Positions 1-5,200 of a stretch of 5,200 nt of DNA are shown here, one piece after another. The position numbers were made by a program, and so were the translations under genes. Each line of letters starts with the position of its first letter. The stretch's first letter is position 1. The stretch covers positions 1-5,200 of the forward strand of contig CATZKS010000125.1 in NCBI GenBank assembly GCA_958421035.1, in the 5' to 3' direction. The notes beneath the pieces were generated by a model. It was given only the letters and a program-made list of their open reading frames with translations, searched no databases and had not been told where the DNA came from. The stretch is from an uncultured Collinsella sp. (GTDB lineage: Bacteria > Actinomycetota > Coriobacteriia > Coriobacteriales > Coriobacteriaceae).

Positions 1-552
1 GGCATTGTCGACCTGTCGCTGGCTCCCACGCCTGCCATCGGCGACTCCGTTTCCCGCATCCTCGAGATCATCGGCGTGGGCACCTGCGGTGGCCCCGGCA
101 CGACCTGCGCGCTCGCCATGCTCAACGATGCCGTCAAGAAGGGCGGCGTCATGGCCAGCTCCAGCGTGGGCGGTCTCTCCGGCGCCTTTATCCCCGTGTC
201 CGAGGATGCCGGCATGATCGCCGCCGTCGAGGCCGGTGCGCTTTCGCTCGAGAAGCTCGAGGCCATGACCTGCGTGTGCTCCGTTGGCCTGGACATGATT
301 GCCATCCCCGGCGACACCCCGGTCGAGACCATCGCCGGCATCATCGCCGACGAGATGGCCATCGGCGTCATCAACAACAAGACCACGGCCGTGCGCGTGA
401 TTCCCGCTATCGGCAAGGGTGTGGGCGACTGCGTCGAGTACGGCGGCCTGTTCGGCCGTGCGCCCATCATGCCGGTGAACCCCAACGCCGGCACCGTGCT
501 TGCCCACCGCGGTGGACGCTTCCCGGCGCCGCTGAACTCGCTGAAGAACTAG
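1..552 (+). CDS. UPF0210 / PFL-family protein, C-terminal part (5' end outside window)
   Basis: The frame is open from base 1 and ends at TAG (550-552), giving 183 C-terminal residues; the usual family length is roughly 450, so the N-terminal 60% lies to the left. The sequence is recognisable as UPF0210: a Gly/Cys-rich stretch with GTCGGPGTTCALAML at window residues 27-41, then MASSSVGGLSGAFIPVSED, a GLDMIAIPGDTP segment, and the typical end GGRFPAPLNSLKN. Members are called 'PFL family' because their fold resembles pyruvate formate-lyase-like proteins; no reaction is established, and I see no glycyl-radical motif in this part. In many anaerobes and streptococci the gene follows a small ACT-domain (UPF0237) gene; that partner would be off the left edge. 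No signal peptide or membrane segment is visible. Codons are strongly C/G-ending, as in yhbY and the regulator. Family assignment is confident; function is unknown. Confidence 0.9.
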   Translation, partial: GIVDLSLAPTPAIGDSVSRILEIIGVGTCGGPGTTCALAMLNDAVKKGGVMASSSVGGLSGAFIPVSEDAGMIAAVEAGALSLEKLEAMTCVCSVGLDMIAIPGDTPVETIAGIIADEMAIGVINNKTTAVRVIPAIGKGVGDCVEYGGLFGRAPIMPVNPNAGTVLAHRGGRFPAPLNSLKN

Positions 553-569
553 CTGAGGGGTTCGGGCGA

Positions 570-703
570 GGAGTCCCGAGGAGGGCAAATATATAAGGTC
601 GCCTGCTCGGACAGTCCTGACTCGCACGGAGAGCACATTAAGTGCTCTCCGGCTCGTGCGGAACTCGCGATCGACCTTATATATTTGCCCTCCCCGGGAC
701 TCC
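570..703. repeat. 134-bp nested palindrome with 32-bp outer arms
   Basis: The left arm 570-601 and right arm 672-703 are reverse complements at 31 of 32 positions; the only mismatch is A579 against C694. Each arm is a GC-rich block (GGAGTCCCG then GGAGGGC) followed by an A/T-only core, AAATATATAA at 587-596 and its complement at 677-686. Inside lies a second stem: 623-627 pairs with 656-660, and 628-636 pairs with 642-650 around the loop ATTAA (637-641), with GGCTC (651-655) bulged. It starts 17 bp after the stop of the PFL-family gene. No T-run follows, so it is not a textbook intrinsic terminator. It could be a mobile palindromic (REP- or MITE-like) unit, a structured 3' end, or a protein binding site. 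The inverted repeat is directly visible; its role is unknown. Confidence 0.93.
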
Positions 704-781
704 CGCACAACGGGACCTCAGTTGGGTTCTATCCCGTATGGCAGTCGCTTCGCTCCTGCCCGCCTTGGTTGTGAGGGCGGT

Positions 782-813
782 TTGGCGTTGGAACGGTTCT
801 TTTCTGATATATG
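782..813 (+). promoter_or_regulatory. Weak candidate promoter for the methyltransferase
   Basis: TTGGCG at 782-787 could act as a -35 element and the A/T-rich stretch TGATATATG at 805-813 as the -10 region, about 57 bp before the GTG start. Neither hexamer is a good match and the best -10 (TATATG, 808-813) leaves a 20-bp spacer, so this is only a candidate. It is the only place in the leader where both halves are present. Confidence 0.25.
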
Positions 814-856
814 CTGGTTGCGGCTCTTCTTTTGGGGGAGTCGCTTTTTTGTTGCT

Positions 857-862
857 AGGAGG
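857..862 (+). promoter_or_regulatory. Ribosome binding site that fixes the methyltransferase start
   Basis: A perfect AGGAGG lies 7 bases before the GTG at 870-872, an ideal distance. None of the possible earlier starts in the same frame has a comparable site, so this decides the start in favour of 870. Confidence 0.85.
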
Positions 863-869
863 TTGGCCC

Positions 870-1757
870 GTGGTTGATGGGGATACTCGTTCTGAGCTGC
901 TTTCTGCGGATTGGAATGGCGAATGGATGCGTCTGCAGGCCGCTCGGCATCGGGCTGATGATTCTTTTGAATGGGATAAGCGGGCTCGGCATTTTCGGCC
1001 GTTGGAGACTGCCCCTTATGCTCGGGATTTTATAAAGCTGTTGGCGCTTGAGCCCGGCGAGTCGGTGCTTGATATGGGGTGTGGGGCTGGGTCGATTGCT
1101 ATTCCGCTTGCTCAGGCTGGGCATTCCGTGATTGCTGCCGACTTCTCTCCTGCCATGTTGGGCACGCTTGATGCCGGCATTGAGTATTACGGGCTCGAAG
1201 ATCTTATTACGCCGCTTGAGCTTGCTTGGGATGATGATTGGGATTTGGTTGGACCGGTCGCGAAAGCGGTGGATGTTGCCTTTGCCAGTCGCTCTGTCAC
1301 CACGACCAACCTAAAAGGCGCGCTTGCCAAGCTCGACCGCACGGCTCGCCGGCGTTGTGCTGTCACGATGGTCGCCAACTCCAGCCCGCGCTACGACCTG
1401 CACGTGATGAACGCCATCGGCGCCTCGGTTACCTGCAGTAATGGCTTTGTGTACGCCTTCAACATCCTCATTCAGATGGGTGCGTTGCCGCAGGTTACGT
1501 ACTTTGAATCGCCTCGTCGCGATACCTTCGATAGCCTTGAGGCAGGTGTGGCAGACTTCTCCCGTATGCTTGAGCATGGCAACGAGGATAAGGTCGACCG
1601 TCTGCGCGACTACATCGCCCAGCACATGATCGAGAATCCCCATGCCGGTGAGCCGGGCTCCAAGGGCGTGCCGCAGGGGCGCTATATGCTCGATCATGTC
1701 CGCAAGGTTCGTTGGGCGTTTATTGCATGGGAGCCGGTCTCTGCGCCCAGCTCATAG
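870..1757 (+). CDS. Class I SAM-dependent methyltransferase
   Basis: A 295-residue cytoplasmic protein that should transfer a methyl group from S-adenosylmethionine; the acceptor cannot be told from the sequence. SAM-binding motif I is VLDMGCGAGSIAIPLA (residues 66-81), followed by the strand-2 segment HSVIAADFSPAML, whose acidic D in AADFS is placed to bind the SAM ribose. The N-terminal WNGEWMRLQ and EWDKRARHF (about 15-42) and the C-terminal part resemble a family of anaerobe methyltransferases that start with a W..W/WDKRA pattern; this resemblance is from memory. GTG 870 was chosen because of AGGAGG at 857-862; the frame is open back past 642, but that would translate part of the palindrome. 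The gene stands alone, 317 bp after the PFL-family gene and 158 bp before yhbY. Codons in roughly the first 130 residues end mostly in T (GCT, GAT, CTT, GGG), then switch to the C-ending style of the neighbours, suggesting mosaic origin. No terminator is evident downstream. Confident as a methyltransferase, not as to substrate. Confidence 0.88.
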   Translation: MVDGDTRSELLSADWNGEWMRLQAARHRADDSFEWDKRARHFRPLETAPYARDFIKLLALEPGESVLDMGCGAGSIAIPLAQAGHSVIAADFSPAMLGTLDAGIEYYGLEDLITPLELAWDDDWDLVGPVAKAVDVAFASRSVTTTNLKGALAKLDRTARRRCAVTMVANSSPRYDLHVMNAIGASVTCSNGFVYAFNILIQMGALPQVTYFESPRRDTFDSLEAGVADFSRMLEHGNEDKVDRLRDYIAQHMIENPHAGEPGSKGVPQGRYMLDHVRKVRWAFIAWEPVSAPSS

Positions 1758-1823
1758 CCTGTTCGCAGCCCGCACCGCCCACTCACTCGGCATCCGCATT
1801 CTTTTTGAACTGGGCAAACGCGC

Positions 1824-1852
1824 TCCACACTGCGCCGTTCCTGCGCTATCGT
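1824..1852 (+). promoter_or_regulatory. Candidate promoter for yhbY
   Basis: TCCACA (1824-1829) and TATCGT (1847-1852) are separated by 17 bp and each match 4 of 6 consensus positions of a housekeeping promoter. The spacing is ideal and the site sits about 60 bp before the yhbY start, in a gap where a promoter is expected. Weak hexamers keep this tentative. Confidence 0.35.
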
Positions 1853-1874
1853 GGGACAGCTCACGTAGATTAAG

Positions 1875-1889
1875 GCCCCGTCGCGGGGC
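1875..1889 (+). other. Small GC hairpin in the yhbY leader
   Basis: GCCCCG (1875-1880) pairs perfectly with CGGGGC (1884-1889) around the loop TCG. It ends 26 bases before the yhbY ATG and has no following T-run, so it is not a terminator. It could stabilise the 5' end of the mRNA or limit access to the weak ribosome binding site; it could also be chance in GC-rich DNA. Confidence 0.5.
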
Positions 1890-1915
1890 GCCCCATACAT
1901 AGAAAGCGAGAACCC

Positions 1916-2215
1916 ATGGCACTGACAGGAGCCCAGGTCAAGCAGCTTCGCAGCATGGCCCATCACCTCAACCCCGCCATCATCATCGGCAAGTCCGACG
2001 TCAACGAGGGCACCGTCGAGCAGACGGTCGCCTACCTGGAGAAGCACGAGCTCGTTAAGTGCTCCGTGCTCGATGGCTCTAGTCTTTCCGCCCGCGAGGC
2101 CGCCGAAGAGCTCGCTGAGCGTTGCCACGCCGAGGTCGTCCAGGTCATCGGCCGCAAGTTCTCGCTGTATCGCGAGTCCTCGCGCAAGGACATCGAGAAG
2201 ATCAAGCTCGTCTAA
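1916..2215 (+). CDS. yhbY: YhbY-type CRM-domain RNA-binding protein
   Basis: The 99 residues form a single CRS1-YhbY (CRM) domain, the normal length for the bacterial family (E. coli YhbY, B. subtilis YqeI). Family members bind RNA and are associated with pre-50S ribosomal particles, so a role in large-subunit assembly is likely. Visible landmarks are LTGAQVKQLRSMAHHLNP at residues 3-20, the exposed loop GKSD at 25-28, the helix LEKHELVKCSVL, and the end VVQVIGRKFSLYRES (about 74-88). The loop normally reads GxxG (GSNG in E. coli); here the final Gly is Asp. The ribosome binding site is poor (GAAAGCGAG at about 1902-1910), but the ATG lines up exactly with the family's N-terminus. The gene appears monocistronic, with a candidate promoter before it and a strong terminator after it. 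A basic C-terminal tail (SSRKDIEKIKLV) is usual. Confidence 0.93.
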   Translation: MALTGAQVKQLRSMAHHLNPAIIIGKSDVNEGTVEQTVAYLEKHELVKCSVLDGSSLSAREAAEELAERCHAEVVQVIGRKFSLYRESSRKDIEKIKLV

Positions 2216-2252
2216 GAGCCAATGATCCGGCGAGCCAACATATAGCAAGCTT

Positions 2253-2286
2253 ACGGGTGCCCAAGTACTTCGGGCGCCCGTTTTTT
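2253..2286 (+). terminator. Intrinsic terminator after yhbY
   Basis: ACGGGTGCCC (2253-2262) pairs with GGGCGCCCGT (2272-2281) as a 10-bp stem with one G-T wobble and a 9-base loop. It is followed directly by a run of T's (2281-2286), the classical form for the plus strand, 37 bases after the yhbY stop. The T-run overlaps the stop codon of the converging regulator. For minus-strand transcripts the same stem forms, but no U-tract follows, so termination there is likely weaker. Confidence 0.93.
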
Positions 2287-5200
2287 ATCGCTCGACCAGC
2301 ACGCGGTTGAGCCGACCCTCCACCAAGCGCTCGTATAGACGCCGCGTCTCGGGCTCGGGCACGCCATTGACCTGCTCCCTCAGATGGTGCATATGCCCGC
2401 TGTACAGCTCGACGATATCGCGCCGCCGCCCCGCCGCACTGTAGACGCGCATGGCGCAGCGCACCATATCCTCACGCGCCGTTTCCTGCCGAAGCCCCGA
2501 CTCCGCCAGCCAAATCGCCGACTGCAGATCGTTTTCTTCTAGAGCGGCATTTGCTCCCTTAATCATGCAATCGATGTACTTTGACTGCATAATGCGTCGC
2601 ATACGCAAAAAGTAGGTGGGATTACAGCCATTGGGAACATACAGCGGTCCGGCATAAAGCTGCTCAATCTTAAGGCACAGCTCAACTAAATGGGGTCCGC
2701 GCGCACCCGTGCGATTTCCCAAAACCTCGCGGCTTATCTGGTCAAACAGCCGTACATCGGTCTTGACGTAGTCGCCGTTGAGCCCAATGCATTCATTTTG
2801 GATGAGCACACACGACTTGCCGTCTGGCGTCGGTCCCAAAGCCGACCGCAAGCGCGATATCGTCGAGTACAGGTTGTTGCGGGCGCTATTGAACTCGGCA
2901 TGGGGCCACAGCTCCATGGCCAGCGTCTCACGATCGACGAGCGCATCCATGCCCAGCGCAAGCCGCTCGGCAAGCGTCGCCGCCTTCTTGCGGCGCCACA
3001 TTTTGTCCGTGATGGGAAACCCGTCGCGCTCGGCGCGAAACGCACCAAACATGCGAATCTCGATATGGTCGATGGTATCAACGGCTTCAACCTCGCCAGC
3101 CTGGAATAGGCGCTCGCCCTCCCCTTCCAAATCGTCGCGCAGCGAGTACCGCGACAGTTCGCGCACGGGAAGCTTCTTGCGTATCCTGCCCGCCGGCTCG
3201 CCCAGACAATGCATGGCAAGGCGCGCAAAGAGCCGATACGATGGCTCTAGAATCCCCGCACGATTCATGGACATCCAGGCCGCAAGATCGCTGTCTCGGC
3301 CCGCACAGGCCAAATGCAGCGCCACCATCCAGGCCTCCGCTCCACCAACCTGCGTCTGGCTTATATCGAGCAACTCCGCATCCTCGCGCACCGAAACCAT
3401 CGAGGTGTTACGCAGATATGCCGCGCGCTCCAGCAGCAATGCGTTATCGCGCATGTACGCAATCGACTCCTCGGCAAGTTTGAGCACTTGGACCGCACGG
3501 AACTTTGCATTAACCGGCCGTCCCTCTGCCAGCGACTGCCAGCCTTCTAGCAACAGCCCAAACAGCTGAATCTGGTTGTCGCGCATGCGCACGGCAAAAC
3601 GATCGAGCTCGTTGAACGCCGCGTCGTCGGTTACCGGCAAGCCGGAAAGGAGCCGCCGTGCCGCCAACACCATGCGCACCCAGATAGCCATCGCCTTAAG
3701 CCCACGTACGTCGAGCGCCTCCCGCACCACCGTCATCTCGTCGTCGCGCTCGTCGGTTCCCGCAAACGACCCGTCAAAGAGCTCCACCAGCATGCTATCG
3801 GCCCGTATAACAATCCCCGCGATGTCGAGCTCGCAGTCGTAGGCCTTGCTCGTTTTGAGCTGTTGTAGAACGCCGCCGTCATTTCCCCGCTCGGTCAGAC
3901 AGCGTTTGACCTCGATATGCGCAGACAACATATCGAGTGCGGTATGGGACGTCTCTATTTCTGGCACGGCCAGGTTCGTAGGAAGCCCAAGCCCGTTGTC
4001 CCCATAGCAAACAGCCGTCAGCGTCTGGGCCACCCTCCATGAAACAGGGTCTATTTCGCAGGCCGCCCGTTCGCCCCCGCGTTCGACGACCGATGCCATA
4101 TAGCGAGCGAGCTTTGTATTGGATACGCTGACCGCTGCCAGATATACGCCAAGCGCTTCGGCAGGCGTTGGCTCTGGAGCCGGATCGTCGGCATCGATCG
4201 TGCCCAGCGCCGCTCGGCAGATATCGGCCCCGTGCCCCGTCAGAGCCAGATCGACCCCATACTGCCCAGCAAGTTCAAGGACCGCTTCACGGTCCAAAAA
4301 GGCGTCCGCCAGGCCCATCGCCGCATCGCATCGGCCCGCCTTAAGCAAAATCCGGGCCGCCCTCGGAACAAGTTCGGGGCGAACCTCGGCCACCAACTTA
4401 CGCAAGCGCAAGCGTCCGTTATCCTCCGTGCCCAGACACGTAAAACTCCGCTCGGCGGGATCCAAGCCAAAGATCGGGTAGTCGCGCACAAAATAGGACT
4501 GGTCGACCATCGACAGCCTCACCCCACAGGCCTCGAGTTCTGCGATATTGCCCTCGCCCATCAAAACCATGAGACATGCCACGCAAAACAGCGCATTATT
4601 GTCGAGCGAAGCCAGATCGGCAAGTGCCGCGCCATATACGTTGACAATCTCGTTTTCGAGCAGACCGGCTACGTCGCCTTGGCCATACAGACCCGTCTGC
4701 AATGCCGAAACGAGCTCGGGCACGCCTTGCGTGAGTTGATAAAAGTCGAGCGATGTGCTGATCGAAAACGCCGATGCCCACGCCGAATACTCATAGGCAT
4801 GCACCTTGAGCATCTGCGCATTGATCTTAACCGAATCGCCCAGCCCATGAATCAGCTGACGATTTGAAGGACGGCAGGAGATAAAGACCCCTACCCCCAT
4901 AGCGCGCAGGCCGCGAATCCTGTCGATGAGGTATTCGGTATCGTGCTGATCGAGGTTTGGCACATTATCAATCGCGATAAGAGAGTGCGGTTTGTCTTTG
5001 AGTTCTTCGGTAACCACCTCGAGCTGCATAAACACCTCGCGCCCAGTGGCGCGATCGGCCTCGATAATCCGCACGGGACCTCGCGTCGGGTCGCATTTAA
5101 CCTCATGGGTGTACTGCAGCAGCACCGAGGTCTTCCCAAACCCGTCGGGCGCATAAAGAACCACGATGCCGGCCTTTCGGCCCTTGGCGATAAGCTCATT
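2285..5200 (-). CDS. Large STAND-type ATPase regulator with C-terminal OmpR-like winged helix and BTAD domain (N-terminus outside window)
   Basis: The frame is open at the right edge and ends at TAA (2287-2285), giving 971 residues; the true start lies beyond 5200. The N-terminal part is a MalT-like P-loop NTPase: Walker A APDGFGKTS (window residues 17-25), Walker B SLIAIDN (73-79), VFISCRPS (105-112) and the LTQGVPELV segment (156-164). A long, mostly helical region without a repeat I can assign follows to about 710. Residues 713-810 form an OmpR/PhoB-type winged helix: IEIRMFGAFRAERDGFPI, WRRKKAATLAERLAL, ELWPH, and recognition helix ARNNLYSTISRLRSAL (773-788). Residues about 815-960 match the bacterial transcriptional activation domain (LYAGPLYVPN, then helical repeats to EPETRRLYERLV). 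It is therefore probably a signal-responsive DNA-binding activator working through nucleotide-dependent assembly; ligand and targets are unknown. AfsR-type SARPs carry winged helix and BTAD at the N-terminus, so this is the reverse order. No promoter is in the window. A start at the GTG ending at 5164 is unlikely, since it would leave only four residues before the P-loop. Confidence 0.9.
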   Translation of the reverse strand, partial: NELIAKGRKAGIVVLYAPDGFGKTSVLLQYTHEVKCDPTRGPVRIIEADRATGREVFMQLEVVTEELKDKPHSLIAIDNVPNLDQHDTEYLIDRIRGLRAMGVGVFISCRPSNRQLIHGLGDSVKINAQMLKVHAYEYSAWASAFSISTSLDFYQLTQGVPELVSALQTGLYGQGDVAGLLENEIVNVYGAALADLASLDNNALFCVACLMVLMGEGNIAELEACGVRLSMVDQSYFVRDYPIFGLDPAERSFTCLGTEDNGRLRLRKLVAEVRPELVPRAARILLKAGRCDAAMGLADAFLDREAVLELAGQYGVDLALTGHGADICRAALGTIDADDPAPEPTPAEALGVYLAAVSVSNTKLARYMASVVERGGERAACEIDPVSWRVAQTLTAVCYGDNGLGLPTNLAVPEIETSHTALDMLSAHIEVKRCLTERGNDGGVLQQLKTSKAYDCELDIAGIVIRADSMLVELFDGSFAGTDERDDEMTVVREALDVRGLKAMAIWVRMVLAARRLLSGLPVTDDAAFNELDRFAVRMRDNQIQLFGLLLEGWQSLAEGRPVNAKFRAVQVLKLAEESIAYMRDNALLLERAAYLRNTSMVSVREDAELLDISQTQVGGAEAWMVALHLACAGRDSDLAAWMSMNRAGILEPSYRLFARLAMHCLGEPAGRIRKKLPVRELSRYSLRDDLEGEGERLFQAGEVEAVDTIDHIEIRMFGAFRAERDGFPITDKMWRRKKAATLAERLALGMDALVDRETLAMELWPHAEFNSARNNLYSTISRLRSALGPTPDGKSCVLIQNECIGLNGDYVKTDVRLFDQISREVLGNRTGARGPHLVELCLKIEQLYAGPLYVPNGCNPTYFLRMRRIMQSKYIDCMIKGANAALEENDLQSAIWLAESGLRQETAREDMVRCAMRVYSAAGRRRDIVELYSGHMHHLREQVNGVPEPETRRLYERLVEGRLNRVLVER

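Larger units (their letters stand above)
704..869. other. Gene-free leader before the methyltransferase
   Basis: This 166-bp stretch between the palindrome and the methyltransferase start holds no gene I can support. It includes a weak dyad, ACGGGA (710-715) with TCCCGT (732-737), too loosely spaced to be convincing. The part from about 780 is T-rich, unlike the surrounding GC-rich DNA, and ends in a strong ribosome binding site. The methyltransferase frame stays open through this stretch, so an extended N-terminus from an ATG at 738 is formally possible, but it would add a hydrophobic, low-complexity tail with no family resemblance. Confidence 0.6.

Noticed and set aside
708..760. tRNA-like text (CTCAGTTGG resembling a D arm at 718-726, GGGTTCTATCCC resembling a T arm)
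   Set aside because: No D-stem partner, no anticodon arm and no acceptor stem can be drawn; the two pieces overlap and are far too close for a tRNA.
760..783. Possible terminator with CCGCC (760-764) and GGCGG (776-780) followed by TTT
   Set aside because: Only five paired bases and a very short T-run, with no gene ending just upstream.
642..869. Extended N-terminus of the methyltransferase (starts at 642 or 738)
   Set aside because: The upstream part translates the palindrome and a hydrophobic tail with no family resemblance, and lacks a good ribosome binding site; AGGAGG 7 bases before GTG 870 is decisive.
1694..2248. Minus-strand open frame of 184 codons across yhbY
   Set aside because: It lies opposite yhbY, which is clearly real, and runs through the yhbY promoter gap; its composition is that of an antisense frame.
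4232..4867. Plus-strand open frame of 211 codons opposite the regulator
   Set aside because: It is the antisense shadow of a well-supported gene in high-GC DNA, with no family resemblance and no ribosome binding site; the same applies to the open frames at 2778-3569 and 2690-3109.

Overview
The window looks like chromosomal DNA from a high-GC anaerobic actinobacterium of the gut Coriobacteriia, with Collinsella or a close relative the best guess. This rests on the C/G-ending codons of most genes, the UPF0210 (PFL-family) gene, and a large STAND-type regulator of the kind I associate with that group. It is an inference from style and gene content; no marker gene here proves the taxon.

Layout from left to right. 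Positions 1-552 (+) hold the 3' part of a UPF0210/PFL-family gene. Positions 553-869 hold no gene. This gap contains a striking 134-bp nested palindrome (570-703), then a 166-bp leader with only weak promoter-like sequence and a strong ribosome binding site at its end. Positions 870-1757 (+) encode a class I SAM-dependent methyltransferase that most likely starts at a GTG behind a perfect AGGAGG. Its 5' half uses T-ending codons and its 3' half C-ending codons. A 158-bp gap (1758-1915) has a candidate promoter and a small GC hairpin. Positions 1916-2215 (+) encode a YhbY-type CRM-domain RNA-binding protein, followed by a clear intrinsic terminator (2253-2286). From 2285 leftward-reading (-) and open to the right edge lies a very large regulator of at least 971 residues. 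It has an N-terminal P-loop NTPase like that of MalT, a long helical middle, and a C-terminal OmpR-type winged helix plus BTAD domain.

The genes do not form an obvious pathway. The three plus-strand genes are separated by gaps of 158-317 bp and are probably separate transcription units. The regulator converges on yhbY, and the yhbY terminator overlaps its stop codon. The regulator's promoter, N-terminus and likely targets lie beyond the right edge. The items most worth a second look are the nested palindrome and the domain order of the regulator. I see no CRISPR array, transposase, rRNA or tRNA in the window.
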